A DNA stretch of 64,000 bases from Mycolicibacterium canariasense (GTDB lineage: Bacteria; Actinomycetota; Actinomycetes; Mycobacteriales; Mycobacteriaceae). This document shows, in pieces, positions 52,381 to 61,569 of the stretch (positions within the stretch are counted from its first letter, which is position 1; every line of letters begins with the position of its first letter). The notes under the pieces were generated by a model that was not told the DNA's origin, did not search any database, and saw only the letters and a program-made list of their open reading frames with translations. The DNA is taken from the NCBI RefSeq assembly GCF_002101555.1, contig NZ_LQOL01000049.1, forward strand, positions 186,001 through 250,000, written 5' to 3'. The position numbers were made by a program, and so were the translations under genes.

Positions 52381-53100
52381 ATGAGAGCATCTGCGCTCAC
52401 CGGCCTGGCGGCAGCGGCCACCGCCCTCGCCGTCGTCCTGTCGGGTTGCGGTTCGGATACCAAGACCGCGACCAGCAGCAGTGAGACGACCACCGCGTCG
52501 TCCTCGGAGAAGACCACCACCAGCAAGTCGGCCACCAGTAAACCCAAGGTGGCCCCGCGCGACGAGGACGCGACCGGCCCGCACGAGACCATCGCGAGCT
52601 ACATCAAGGAGAACGACATCCAGGAGACGCAGGTCAGGCGCGGCGATCCGGGATCGCCGACCATCGACCTGCCGGTGCCGGAAGGCTGGGACACCGCCGG
52701 GGCCGACACCCCGGACTGGGCCTACGGCGCCATCGTCTACACCGGTCCGGAAGCCGCCGAGTACACCCCGAGCGTCGTCGCGATCGTGTCGAAACTGACG
52801 GGCAATGTCGACCCGCAGAAGATCCTCGACCTGGCGCCGGGTGAGCTGCAGAACCTGTCCGGTTACGAACCGCTGAACGAGGGTGCCACGAGCACGCTGG
52901 GCGAGTACCCGGCCTTCCAGCTCGGCGGCACCTGGGTCCAAGACGGCCAGCGGAAGATCGTGGCGCAGAAGACCGTGGTGATCCCCGGCAGCGACGGGCT
53001 GTATGTGTTGCAGCTCAACGCCGACGGCCTCGAGGATCAGATGGACATCGTGGCCTCCGCAACCGACGCCATCGACTCCGGAACCACCATCACCCCCTGA
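52381..53100 (+). CDS. LpqN/LpqT-type lipoprotein
   Basis: 239 aa. The signal peptide MRASALTGLAAAATALAVVLSGC has a lipobox (LSGC). A Ser/Thr/Lys-rich linker (about 24-65) precedes the globular domain with PTIDLPVPEGWDTAGADTPDWAYGAIVY and PSVVAIVSKLTGNVDPQKIL, ending with VLQLNADGLEDQMDIV. This is the mycobacterial LpqN/LpqT family (PsbP-like fold), exported to the envelope. The ATG at 52381 follows AAGGAGC. No operon partner. Confidence 0.87.
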   Translation: MRASALTGLAAAATALAVVLSGCGSDTKTATSSSETTTASSSEKTTTSKSATSKPKVAPRDEDATGPHETIASYIKENDIQETQVRRGDPGSPTIDLPVPEGWDTAGADTPDWAYGAIVYTGPEAAEYTPSVVAIVSKLTGNVDPQKILDLAPGELQNLSGYEPLNEGATSTLGEYPAFQLGGTWVQDGQRKIVAQKTVVIPGSDGLYVLQLNADGLEDQMDIVASATDAIDSGTTITP

Positions 53101-53109
53101 CCCGACGGT

Positions 53110-53147
53110 GACGATGCCTCCATGGCTGTGCCCGTGGGGGCATCGTC
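53110..53147 (+). terminator. Hairpin after the lipoprotein gene
   Basis: GACGATGCC and GGCATCGTC pair across a 20-base loop with inner C/G-rich sequence; outer CCGAC and GTCGG bases extend it. No T-run follows, as in many actinobacterial terminators. Confidence 0.5.
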
Positions 53148-53232
53148 GTCTCGTCGGGATCCGTCGTGCACGAATCCGGCAAGCACTCTTTGCGTGACCG
53201 CCGGTACCGAGTAGGTTGGCCTTAACCGCTAG

Positions 53233-53246
53233 TTACTCATCAGTAA
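53233..53246. promoter_or_regulatory. Candidate operator upstream of gabD2
   Basis: TTACTCATCAGTAA is an inverted repeat of TTACT and AGTAA with a four-base centre, 13 bp before the gabD2 ATG. It is placed to block transcription or translation starts and resembles TetR-type sites. The regulator is not identified. Confidence 0.5.
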
Positions 53247-53259
53247 GGGAGGGTCGGCC

Positions 53260-54813
53260 ATGCCCGCTCCATCAGCCGCCGACTTCGCACGACTGCGCCA
53301 GCTGGTCGCCATCGCCGACATCGATGCGCGCCCGTCCAAGCCGATCGAGGAGGTGTTCACCGGACGCGAGCTGACCACCATCCCGGTCGGCACCGCCGAC
53401 GACGTGACCGCAGCGTTCGCCAAAGCCCGTGCCGCACAGCAGAAGTGGGCCACGCAGCCGGTCGCCGAGCGGTCCGCGATCATCGAGCGGTTCCGCGATC
53501 TGGTGATCGCCAACCGCGACTTCCTGATGGACGTCGCACAGGCCGAGACCGGCAAGGCCCGCTCGGCCGCGCAGGAAGAAATCGTCGACGTGATCCTGAA
53601 CGCGCGCTACTACGCGCGCGAGGCGGTCAAACTGCTGGGCACCAAGCGGGTGCAGGGCCTGCTGCCGGGGATCGTCAAGACGGTGGTCAACCACCATCCC
53701 AAGGGCGTGATCGGGGTGATCTCGCCGTGGAACTACCCGATGGCGCTGTCCATCTCGGATTCCATCCCCGCCCTGCTGGCCGGCAACGCCGTCGTCGTGA
53801 AACCGGACAGCCAGACCCCGTACTGCACGCTGGCCAACGCCGAGTTGCTCTACCAGGCGGGTCTGCCGCGTGATCTGTTCGCGGTGGTGCCGGGCCCCGG
53901 CTCGGTGGTCGGCACCGCGATCGTGCAGAGTTGTGACTACCTGATGTTCACCGGGTCCACCGCCACCGGCCGGAACCTGGCCGAGCAATGCGGCCGCCGG
54001 CTGATCGGTTTTTCCGCCGAACTGGGTGGCAAGAATCCGATGATCGTCACCAAGGGCGCCAACTTGGACGTGGCAGCCAAGGCCGCCACCCGGGCCTGCT
54101 TCTCCAACGCCGGGCAGTTGTGCATCTCCATCGAGCGGATCTACGTCGAGCGGGCGGTCGCCGACGAGTTCGCCGCCAAATTCGCCAAGCAGGTCAAGGC
54201 GATGAGGCTGGCCGGGACCTACGACTTCAACGCCGATATGGGTAGCCTGATCTCCGAGGACCAGATCAAGGCGGTGTCCGGGCATGTCGACGACGCAAAG
54301 GCCAAGGGGGCCAAGGTGATCGCCGGCGGCAACGCCCGCCCCGATATCGGCCCGCTGTTCTACGAGCCCACGGTGCTCACCGACGTCACCGACGAGATGG
54401 AATGCGGCCGCAACGAGACGTTCGGTCCGCTGGTGTCGATCTACCCCGTCGATTCGGTCGACGAGGCGATCACCAAGGCCAACGACACCGAATACGGTCT
54501 CAACGCCAGCGTGTGGGCCGGCACCAAAGCCGAGGGCGAGGCGATCGCGGCCCGGCTACAGGCCGGCACGGTCAACGTCGACGAGGGGTACGCGCTGGCG
54601 TTCGGCAGCACGGCCGCGCCGATGGGCGGCATGAAGGCCTCCGGTGTCGGACGCCGCCACGGCGCCGACGGGATCCTCAAGTACACGGAATCCCAGACGG
54701 TGTCCACCGCGCGAGTGCTCAATCTCGATCCGCCGCTGGGCATTCCGTCGGCCTGGTGGCAGAAGGCGCTGACCCCGATGATCCAAGCGGTGCAGAAGCT
54801 CCCCGGCCGGTGA
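53260..54813 (+). CDS. gabD2: Succinic semialdehyde dehydrogenase GabD2
   Basis: 517 aa aldehyde dehydrogenase. SPWNYPMALSISDSIPALLAGN, FTGSTATGRNLA, the general base glutamate in AELGGKNPMIV and the catalytic cysteine in SNAGQLCISIERIY are in order. The sequence matches M. tuberculosis GabD2 (Rv1731) from end to end as I remember it. It oxidises succinic semialdehyde to succinate with NADP. The ATG has GGGAGGG upstream, with a palindromic candidate operator just before. The DinB gene overlaps its stop. Confidence 0.94.
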   Translation: MPAPSAADFARLRQLVAIADIDARPSKPIEEVFTGRELTTIPVGTADDVTAAFAKARAAQQKWATQPVAERSAIIERFRDLVIANRDFLMDVAQAETGKARSAAQEEIVDVILNARYYAREAVKLLGTKRVQGLLPGIVKTVVNHHPKGVIGVISPWNYPMALSISDSIPALLAGNAVVVKPDSQTPYCTLANAELLYQAGLPRDLFAVVPGPGSVVGTAIVQSCDYLMFTGSTATGRNLAEQCGRRLIGFSAELGGKNPMIVTKGANLDVAAKAATRACFSNAGQLCISIERIYVERAVADEFAAKFAKQVKAMRLAGTYDFNADMGSLISEDQIKAVSGHVDDAKAKGAKVIAGGNARPDIGPLFYEPTVLTDVTDEMECGRNETFGPLVSIYPVDSVDEAITKANDTEYGLNASVWAGTKAEGEAIAARLQAGTVNVDEGYALAFGSTAAPMGGMKASGVGRRHGADGILKYTESQTVSTARVLNLDPPLGIPSAWWQKALTPMIQAVQKLPGR

Positions 54814-55319
54814 GCGATACCGAACGGACCAGACCCCCGCTGGACGCGGACGAACGTACCAACCTCGAGGGGTGGCTCGACTTCTATCGCGGCACCCTGG
54901 CCGAAAAATGCTCCGGCCTGACCGACGACCAGTTGCGCACCGCCAGTGCCGAACCGTCGACACTGACGTTGATGGGGTTGATGCAGCACGCGGCCGAGGT
55001 CGAGCGCAACTGGTTCCGTCGGGTGCTATTGGGCGAGGATGTTCCACCGATCTACGGCGAACGCTCCCCCGACGGGCATTCCGGTGGCTTCGACGTCACT
55101 CCCGACACCTCGTTCGCGACGGTGTACCGGACCTGGCAGGACGAGATCGCCACGGCCAAGGCCAACTGCGCCGACCGGGCACTCGACGACACCAGCCCCT
55201 TCATGGGCGCTGCGGTGACGCTGCGCTGGATCTACACCCACATGATTGCCGAGTACGCCCGCCATTGCGGTCATGCCGATCTGATCAGGGAACGCATCGA
55301 CGGGGCCAGGGGCATCTGA
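54810..55319 (+). CDS. DinB-like (DUF664) metal-binding four-helix protein
   Basis: 169 aa from a GTG overlapping the gabD2 stop at GTGA. The fold shows NLEGWLDFYRGTLAEKCSGLTDDQL, LMQHAAEVERNWFRR and the C-terminal TLRWIYTHMIAEYARHCGHADLIRERIDG, with the conserved histidines of the DinB/mycothiol-dependent superfamily. It may bind a divalent metal and act with mycothiol in detoxification; substrate unknown. It is convergent with the nitronate monooxygenase gene. Confidence 0.86.
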   Translation: MSDTERTRPPLDADERTNLEGWLDFYRGTLAEKCSGLTDDQLRTASAEPSTLTLMGLMQHAAEVERNWFRRVLLGEDVPPIYGERSPDGHSGGFDVTPDTSFATVYRTWQDEIATAKANCADRALDDTSPFMGAAVTLRWIYTHMIAEYARHCGHADLIRERIDGARGI

Positions 55320-55322
55320 GCG

Positions 55323-56444
55323 CTAGCCGCCGGCGATGCCGTCCAGCCGCTTGGTGGCCTGCTCGAACCCGGCCACCAACTCGGCGATGATGTCGGCGAC
55401 GGGACGGATCTCGTTCATCCGGCCCACGATCTGACCGACCGGCATGGACACCGTGTCGGGATTGTCCGACTCGTTCATCCGCTGGTGCGCCTCGCTGACG
55501 AGGATGTTCTGCAGCGGCATGGGCAGCGGTTCCGGCGCGTCCGGGGCGTCCCAGGCCTCGGTCCACTTGGTCTTGAGCAGCCGGGCCGGCTTGCCGGTGT
55601 AGATCTTGCGGCGCACCGTGTCCGCGGTGGTGGCGCGCAGCAGCGCCTCCTGGATGGTCGACGTGCCGCCGGGCTCCCGGTGGCCGAGGTCGTACTCGGC
55701 GGAGGTGAGGAAGGCCGAGCCCATCCACACGCCGGAGGCGCCCAGCGCCAGCGCGGCGGCCACCTGCCTGCCGGTGCCGATGCCGCCGGCCGCCAGCACC
55801 GGCGCCTTGCCGTCCAGCGCATCGACGATCTCCGGCCACAGGACGACCGATCCGATCTCGCCGGTGTGTCCGCCCGCCTCGTGCCCCTGCGCGACGACGA
55901 TGTCCACGCCGTTCTCCACGTGGCGCAGCGCGTGTTTGGCGCTACCGGCCAGCGCCGCCACCGGGACACCGGCGGCGTGCGCCTGCTCGATGACATCCAC
56001 CGGCGGGGAACCCAACGCGTTGGCGATCAGCTTGATCGGGTGCTTGAGCGCCACGTCGACGTGACTGCGCGCCACCGAGTGCAGCCAGCCCAGCACGCCC
56101 TCGTTGCGCTCCTCGTCCTCGGGAAGCGGCGGAACACCCAGATCGGCAAGGGTTTTGGCGACGAAGTCGCGGTGACTCTGCGGGATCAGCTTGTTGATGT
56201 CGACGGCAGTGCCCTCGGTGGGGATCTTCGCCGGCATCACCACGTCCACCCCGTACGGCTTACCGTCGGTGTTGGCGTCCATCCACTGCAGGACTTCTTC
56301 CAGGTCGTCGGCGTCGTTGAACCGCACGCAGCCCAGCACGCCGAGACCGCCGGCCTTGCTGACCGCGGCTGCCACCTTCTCCGACGGGGTGAAGACGAAG
56401 ATCGGGTATTCGATCCCGAACTTGTCGCAGAGTTCGGTTCTCAT
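55323..56444 (-). CDS. Nitronate monooxygenase / NPD-like flavoprotein coupled to fadD19
   Basis: 373 aa FMN-dependent TIM barrel of the 2-nitropropane dioxygenase family. KAGGLGVLGCVRFN near the start, AGVPVAALAGSAKHALR, the AQGHEAGGHTGEIG flavin loop and VLAAGGIGTGRQVAAALALGASGVWMGSAFL are typical. Its ATG overlaps the fadD19 stop, so it is cotranscribed from the KstR-controlled promoter. Known cholesterol loci contain a related gene (Rv3553) elsewhere. Some members reduce or isomerise enoyl substrates, so a sterol role is possible but unproven. Confidence 0.88.
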   Translation of the reverse strand: MRTELCDKFGIEYPIFVFTPSEKVAAAVSKAGGLGVLGCVRFNDADDLEEVLQWMDANTDGKPYGVDVVMPAKIPTEGTAVDINKLIPQSHRDFVAKTLADLGVPPLPEDEERNEGVLGWLHSVARSHVDVALKHPIKLIANALGSPPVDVIEQAHAAGVPVAALAGSAKHALRHVENGVDIVVAQGHEAGGHTGEIGSVVLWPEIVDALDGKAPVLAAGGIGTGRQVAAALALGASGVWMGSAFLTSAEYDLGHREPGGTSTIQEALLRATTADTVRRKIYTGKPARLLKTKWTEAWDAPDAPEPLPMPLQNILVSEAHQRMNESDNPDTVSMPVGQIVGRMNEIRPVADIIAELVAGFEQATKRLDGIAGG

Positions 56445-58099
56445 TTCGCTCCTACGTGTTTGGCGTGCACCTCGTCGGCCGGGCGCTCTTCGGTGACGTC
56501 CTTGGCCCAGCGGTAGTCGGGCTTACCTGCCGGCGACCGCTTCACCTCATCGACCAGCCAAAGGCTGCGCGGCACTTTGTATCCCGCGATCTCGGTGCGT
56601 ACGAACGCGTCGAGGTCGGCCAGCGTCGGCCGGGTGCCCTCGCGGGGCTGCACCACGGCGGCCACATGATTGCCGAAGCGCTCGTCGGGCACGCCCACCA
56701 CCAGCGCGTCGAATACGTCGGGGTGGCCCTTGAGCGCGGCCTCCACCTCTTCGGGGTAGATCTTCTCGCCGCCGCTGTTGATCGACACCGAGCCGCGTCC
56801 CAGCATGGTCACACTGCCGTCGGCCTCGACGGTGGCGTAGTCGCCGGGAATCGCGTAGCGGACACCGTTGATGGTCCGGAACGTCTCGGCGGTCTTCTTC
56901 TCGTCCTTGAAGTAGCCCACCGGGATGTGGCCGCGCTTGGCGATGATGCCGCGCACGCCCGACCCGGGCACCACCTCGTTGCCGTCCTCGTCGAGCACCA
57001 CCGTGTTCTTGTCGATGGTCACCCGTGGGCCGCCGGTGTGGGACTGACCCTTGGCCACCACGCTGGTGCCGCCGAAGCCGGTCTCCGAGGAGCCGATCGA
57101 GTCGGTGATGACCCGGTTGGGCAGCAGCTCGAGGAACTTCTCCTTGAGACTGGTGGAGAACAGGGCGGCGGTGCTGGCCAGCAGGAACAGGCTGGACAGA
57201 TCGAACTGATTGCCGTTGTCCTGGTGCGCGAGAAGCGAATCCAGCAAGGGCCGGGCCATCGCGTCACCGGTGAAGAACAGCAGGTTGACCTTGTGGTCGT
57301 GGATGGCCTGCCATACCTCGTCGGCGTTGAACTCCGGAACCAACAGCACCGTGCCGCCGGAGAACAGCGCCATCCAGGTGGCCGACTGGGTGGCACCGTG
57401 GATCATCGGCGGGATCGGGTAGCGCACCATCGGCCCGTTGGCCGCGGCCTGGCGGGACAGGTCGTACTCGTCTTGGAGCGGTTCACCGGTGGCGAAGTCG
57501 GTGCCGCCCAGCAGCACCCGGTAGATGTCCTCGTGCCGCCACATCACACCCTTGGGGAAGCCGGTGGTGCCGCCGGTGTACAGCAGGTAGATGTCGTCCG
57601 CGCTGCGCGGCCCGAAGTCGCGCTCCGGGGAGTGCTCGGCGATGGCGGAGTAGAACTCGACGCCGCCGTATTTGAGGAAGTCGTCGGCCGGACCTTCTGT
57701 GCCATCCTCTACGACCAGCACGGTCTTGACGTTCGGCGTCTCGGGCAGCACGTTGGCCACCCGGTCGGCATAGCGGCGCTCGTGCACCAGTGCGACCATG
57801 TCCGAGTTGTCGAACAGGTACTTCAGTTCGCCCTCGACGTAGCGGAAGTTGACGTTGACCAGGATGGCGCCGGCCTTGACGATGCCGAGCATCGCGATGA
57901 CGATCTCGATGCGATTGCGGCAGTACAGGCCGACCTTGTCGTCCTTCTGGATGCCTTGCGCCTGCAGGTAGTGAGCGAATCGGTTCGCCTTCTCCTCCAA
58001 CTCGGCGTAGGTGAGTTTTTCGTCGCCACTGATGAGGGCGACACGGTCTGGCACAGCGTCGATGGCGTGCTCGGCGAGATCGGCGATATTCAGGGCCAC
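56441..58099 (-). CDS. fadD19: FadD19, steroid-CoA ligase
   Basis: 552 aa from a GTG at 58099, giving the N-terminus ALNIADLAEHAIDAVPDRVA that matches M. tuberculosis FadD19 (Rv3515c). The ANL motifs are LLYTGGTTGFPKGVMWRHED, GSSETGFGG, IPGDYATVEADG and SINSGGEKIYPEEVEAALKGHPD with RSPAGKPDYRWAK at the end. FadD19 activates the C24-branched or C8 side chains of sterols before beta-oxidation. A longer frame to 58219 crosses echA19 and is rejected. KstR box 12 bp upstream. Confidence 0.95.
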   Translation of the reverse strand: MALNIADLAEHAIDAVPDRVALISGDEKLTYAELEEKANRFAHYLQAQGIQKDDKVGLYCRNRIEIVIAMLGIVKAGAILVNVNFRYVEGELKYLFDNSDMVALVHERRYADRVANVLPETPNVKTVLVVEDGTEGPADDFLKYGGVEFYSAIAEHSPERDFGPRSADDIYLLYTGGTTGFPKGVMWRHEDIYRVLLGGTDFATGEPLQDEYDLSRQAAANGPMVRYPIPPMIHGATQSATWMALFSGGTVLLVPEFNADEVWQAIHDHKVNLLFFTGDAMARPLLDSLLAHQDNGNQFDLSSLFLLASTAALFSTSLKEKFLELLPNRVITDSIGSSETGFGGTSVVAKGQSHTGGPRVTIDKNTVVLDEDGNEVVPGSGVRGIIAKRGHIPVGYFKDEKKTAETFRTINGVRYAIPGDYATVEADGSVTMLGRGSVSINSGGEKIYPEEVEAALKGHPDVFDALVVGVPDERFGNHVAAVVQPREGTRPTLADLDAFVRTEIAGYKVPRSLWLVDEVKRSPAGKPDYRWAKDVTEERPADEVHAKHVGAK

Positions 58100-58110
58100 G
58101 GAACCTAAAC

Positions 58111-58124
58111 TAGAACGTGTTACA
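58111..58124. promoter_or_regulatory. KstR operator between fadD19 and echA19
   Basis: TAGAACGTGTTACA is an exact consensus match, the same sequence as the fadE26/fdxD box. It lies 12 bp from fadD19 and 45 bp from echA19, so it controls both. Confidence 0.9.
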
Positions 58125-58168
58125 TTTCGAGACAAGTCTGGGGCTACATTGCATGGAGGACGCGACAG

Positions 58169-58969
58169 GTGAGTGAGACCGAGAAAGGGCCCGACGCCCT
58201 CATTGAGCAGCGCGGACACACTCTGATCGTGACGCTCAACCGCCCGGAGGCGCGTAACGCCCTCTCCGGCGAGATGCTCTCGATCATGGCCGCGGCCTGG
58301 GACCGCGTCGACGACGATCCCGAGATCCGCACCTGCATCCTGACCGGCGCCGGCGGCTACTTCTGCGCCGGCATGGACCTCAAGGGTGCCACCAAGAAGC
58401 CGCCGGGCGACTCGTTCAAGGACGGCAGCTACGACCCGTCACGCATCGACGCGCTGCTCAAGGGCCGCCGGCTGACCAAACCGCTGATCGCCGCCGTCGA
58501 GGGCCCGGCGATCGCGGGCGGCACCGAGATCCTGCAGGGCACCGACATCCGGGTCGCCGGGGAGAGCGCCAAATTCGGCATCTCGGAGGCCAAGTGGAGC
58601 CTGTACCCGATGGGTGGCTCGGCGGTCCGCCTGGTGCGCCAGATCCCGTACACGATCGCCTGCGACATGCTGCTGACCGGTCGGCACATCACCGCGCAGC
58701 AGGCACTGGATTACGGATTGATCGGCTACGTCGTGCCCGACGGCACCGCGCTGGAGAAGGCGCTGGAGATCGCCGAGGTGATCAACAACAACGGCCCGTT
58801 GGCCGTGCAGGCGATCCTCAAGACCATCCGCGAGACCGAGGGCATGCACGAGCTGGACGCGTTCAAGCCCGATACCGCCAACGGCATCGCGGTGTTCCTG
58901 TCCGAGGACGCCAAGGAAGGCCCGCTGGCGTTCAAAGAGAAGCGGGCGCCGCAGTTCAAGATGAAGTAG
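58169..58969 (+). CDS. echA19: EchA19, steroid enoyl-CoA hydratase
   Basis: 266 aa crotonase-fold hydratase. [15 protein letters not shown], the oxyanion segment [14 protein letters not shown] and the second catalytic region [14 protein letters not shown] then [13 protein letters not shown] are present. It matches M. tuberculosis EchA19 (Rv3516), a hydratase for the C22-unsaturated cholesterol side-chain CoA esters. The GTG start follows GGAGGA. It is read rightward from the KstR box opposite fadD19. Confidence 0.94.
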   Translation: MSETEKGPDALIEQRGHTLIVTLNRPEARNALSGEMLSIMAAAWDRVDDDPEIRTCILTGAGGYFCAGMDLKGATKKPPGDSFKDGSYDPSRIDALLKGRRLTKPLIAAVEGPAIAGGTEILQGTDIRVAGESAKFGISEAKWSLYPMGGSAVRLVRQIPYTIACDMLLTGRHITAQQALDYGLIGYVVPDGTALEKALEIAEVINNNGPLAVQAILKTIRETEGMHELDAFKPDTANGIAVFLSEDAKEGPLAFKEKRAPQFKMK

Positions 58970-58972
58970 GGC

Positions 58973-59560
58973 TCAACCCGCCGGCGCCCAGAGCGCATCG
59001 ATCTGCGCCTCACCGTCGGCAAGGCTTTGCGCGGCAAGGGGTTTCAACTCAGCCATGGCCGGGTTGACTTCGGCCATGGTCAACTCGACGACGACGAAGC
59101 GGGGCTGCAGGCCCGTCAGCGACACCCCGTGGGTCAGCCACGTCTGCGCGTGATCCCACCCTTCACGAGGCGTGCCCGGACCGTACCCACCGCCGCGCGT
59201 CTCGACCGCTACGAAGTCGGTGCCGCCCAGCAGCCCGGCGCCGGTGGCCGGGTCGAAGGACAGGCCGGCCGTCACGATGTGGTCAACCCACGCCTTCACC
59301 GTGCTCGGCGGCCCGAAGTTGTAGAGCGGCAGGCCGAGCACGATCGTGTCGGCGGCGGTGATCTCACCGATCAACGCCTCGCTCAACGAGGTCGACGTCG
59401 CCGGATCCAGGTGCGGCAGCGGATCGGCAGCCAGGTCCCGATAGGTGACGGTGCCGCCGGGGTGCGCGGCCAGCCAGCGTTCCGCGGCGCGTGCGGTGAG
59501 GCGACGGCTCACCGACCGATCGCCCTGCACCGATGAATCGATGTGCAACAGATTCGACAT
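58973..59560 (-). CDS. FMN-dependent NADH-azoreductase (AzoR/AcpD)
   Basis: 195 aa flavodoxin-fold reductase. LLHIDSSVQGDRSVSRRL, VLGLPLYNFGPPSTVKAWVDHIV (the FMN-binding loop) and TRGGGYGPGTPREGWDHA are the family motifs. It reduces azo dyes and quinones with NADH or NADPH. It is divergent from a MarR gene over 82 bp that contain a clear operator, so it is likely repressed by that MarR. Confidence 0.92.
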   Translation of the reverse strand: MSNLLHIDSSVQGDRSVSRRLTARAAERWLAAHPGGTVTYRDLAADPLPHLDPATSTSLSEALIGEITAADTIVLGLPLYNFGPPSTVKAWVDHIVTAGLSFDPATGAGLLGGTDFVAVETRGGGYGPGTPREGWDHAQTWLTHGVSLTGLQPRFVVVELTMAEVNPAMAELKPLAAQSLADGEAQIDALWAPAG

Positions 59561-59572
59561 GATCGACTCCCA

Positions 59573-59603
59573 ATAGATAGTCAACGGTTCACTAACTATC
59601 TAT
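59573..59603. promoter_or_regulatory. MarR-type operator between azoreductase and marR
   Basis: ATAGATAGT and ACTATCTAT form a perfect nine-base inverted repeat with a 13-base spacer, 13 bp upstream of the azoreductase start and 40 bp from the MarR start. Confidence 0.72.
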
Positions 59604-59642
59604 ACACTACTGGCGACCGGTGAATTCCCGTAGACTCACGCC

Positions 59643-60122
59643 GTGAGCACGCCGCCGCGCCAGGAGTTGCTGCTCGGACCGCTGTTGGACCTGGTTCTGC
59701 GGCGGTTGCGCGGTACCGCGGAGGCCGAGATTGCCAAGGTCGGCCTCCGGACCCGGCATATCATCGCGCTCACCCTGCTCCGAGATTTCGGCGAGCAGGG
59801 CCAGGCGGGGCTCGCCGACTCCCTCGGTATCGATCCGACCAATGTGGTGATCCTGCTCAACGAATTGGAATCCGCTGGGTTGGCCGAGCGTCGACGCTCC
59901 CCCGAGGACAGGCGCCGGCACACGGTGGTCGTCACCGAAACCGGCGCCGCCCGGCTCGCAGAAGTGGAGAAGGTGCTGGCGACCATGGAGCAACACATGT
60001 TCAGCGCGCTGACCCACGACGAGCTGAGCACCCTGCACGACCTGTTGCAGCGGGCCGCCGAGGTGACGGCGGGCAAACCCGAGACACCGCCCGCCGTCAG
60101 CTGTACCGGCGAAGATCACTGA
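59643..60122 (+). CDS. MarR family regulator beside azoreductase
   Basis: 159 aa. A winged-helix MarR fold: LRTRHIIALTLLRDFGEQGQAGLADSLGIDPTNVVILLNELESAGLAERRRSPEDRRRHTVVVT covers the DNA-binding helix and the wing. The GTG start is used. It lies divergent from azoR and probably senses quinone or azo-like compounds and derepresses azoR. Its end overlaps the convergent transporter gene by 26 bp. Confidence 0.9.
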   Translation: MSTPPRQELLLGPLLDLVLRRLRGTAEAEIAKVGLRTRHIIALTLLRDFGEQGQAGLADSLGIDPTNVVILLNELESAGLAERRRSPEDRRRHTVVVTETGAARLAEVEKVLATMEQHMFSALTHDELSTLHDLLQRAAEVTAGKPETPPAVSCTGEDH

Positions 60123-61482
60123 GATCGTCACCGCCGGCCGCCGCGAAGGCATCGCCCTGCTCGCGGTCCAGATAGGTGCTGGCCTTGTTCTTCAGGAAGA
60201 ACACGTACACCAGCAACGACACCGCGATACACACCGTCACGTAACCGATGAACAGCGGCACCTGGTCGCGCGCCTTGAGCGCCTGGTAGATCAGCGGCGC
60301 GGTGCCGCCGAAAGCCGAATTGGCCAGCGCGTAGCCCACTCCGACACCGAGGGCCCGAACTCGGGCCGGGAACAGTTCGGATTTCACCAGCGCGTTGATC
60401 GAGGTGTAGCCGGTGAGAATCACATAACCGACGGCCACCAGCAGGAAGGACAGCATCGGTGAATGCGTCTGTGGCAGATAGGTGTACAGCACGTAGGTGT
60501 AGACGACGCCACCGATGCCGAAGAACAGCAGCAGCGGCTTGCGCCCCACCTTGTCACTGATCAGCCCGCCCACCGGCTGCAGCAGCATCAGGAAGATCAG
60601 GCCGACGAGGTTGATCCAGGTGGCCGTCATCGCCTCGTTCTTGTAGGTGGCCTTGACGATGGCCGGCGCGTTCACGCTGTAGGCGTAGAAAGCGACCGTC
60701 CCACCGAGGGTGATCAGGAAGCACAACAGCAGCGGCTTCCAGTAACGGGTGAGCAGCACCCGCAGGGATCCCGCGGTGTCGTCCTTGCCTTCCCTGATCG
60801 CCTCCAGCTGTTCGGCCGACAACGATTCGTCCATGGTGCGGCGCAGCCAGAACACCACGATGGCGGCCACACCGCCGATGGCGAACCCGATGCGCCAACC
60901 GAATTCGTGCACCTGCTCGGTGCTCAGCGTGGTGAGGATGATCAGCAGGGTGAACTGCGCCAGCACGTGACCGCCGACCAGCGTGACGTACTGGAACGAC
61001 GAGAAGAAGCCGCGCCGCTCACGGGTGGCCGCCTCGGACATGTAGGTGGCCGAGGTGCCGTACTCCCCGCCGGTGGCGAAACCCTGCACCAGCCGGCACA
61101 GGATCAGGATGATCGGTGCCGCCGCCCCGATGCTCTCTCGGCCGGGCACCAGGGCGATCACCAGCGAGCACAGCGCCATCAGCGACACACTGATGGTCAG
61201 CGCGGCGCGCCGGCCGCGACGATCGGCGAACCGCCCGAAGAACCACGAGCCCAGCGGCCTGGTCAGGAAGGTGACGGCGAAGATCGCGTAGACGTAGACG
61301 GTCGAATTCTGGTCGGCCTCGTCGAAGAACTGCTTCTCGAAGTACGTCGCGAAGACGGTGTAGACGTAGACGTCGTACCACTCGACCAGGTTGCCCGACG
61401 ATCCCCTGACGGTGTTCCAGATGGCCCGGCGGGTGTCTGCCCGCGCATCCGCCCGATCCTTTGATGTGGTCATGGATCCCAT
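60097..61482 (-). CDS. MHS-family MFS transporter (metabolite:H+ symporter)
   Basis: 461 aa, twelve hydrophobic segments. The family signatures are GNLVEWYDVYVYTVFA at helix 1, RPLGSWFFGRFADRRGRRAALTIS between helices 2 and 3, and RLVQGFATGGEYGTSATYMSEAA. This is the alpha-ketoglutarate/shikimate/proline-type MHS subfamily, which imports small organic acids or osmolytes with protons. Another ATG at 61473 is possible. Its direction and distance to the MarR gene (stop 87 bp upstream) suggest no tight operon. Substrate not predictable. Confidence 0.9.
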   Translation of the reverse strand: MGSMTTSKDRADARADTRRAIWNTVRGSSGNLVEWYDVYVYTVFATYFEKQFFDEADQNSTVYVYAIFAVTFLTRPLGSWFFGRFADRRGRRAALTISVSLMALCSLVIALVPGRESIGAAAPIILILCRLVQGFATGGEYGTSATYMSEAATRERRGFFSSFQYVTLVGGHVLAQFTLLIILTTLSTEQVHEFGWRIGFAIGGVAAIVVFWLRRTMDESLSAEQLEAIREGKDDTAGSLRVLLTRYWKPLLLCFLITLGGTVAFYAYSVNAPAIVKATYKNEAMTATWINLVGLIFLMLLQPVGGLISDKVGRKPLLLFFGIGGVVYTYVLYTYLPQTHSPMLSFLLVAVGYVILTGYTSINALVKSELFPARVRALGVGVGYALANSAFGGTAPLIYQALKARDQVPLFIGYVTVCIAVSLLVYVFFLKNKASTYLDREQGDAFAAAGGDDLSDLRRYS

Positions 61483-61569
61483 CTTTAGCGGCCGCGACCG
61501 GTCCGGGTGAAGGCTCTGCCCGAAACGCGGCCGATTTCTTGCCGGGCTCTTACCCAGCACGCGTTCGAT

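Noticed and set aside
58100..58219. N-terminal extension of fadD19 to 58219
   Set aside because: It would cross the KstR box and the first codons of echA19; the GTG at 58099 gives the conserved N-terminus.
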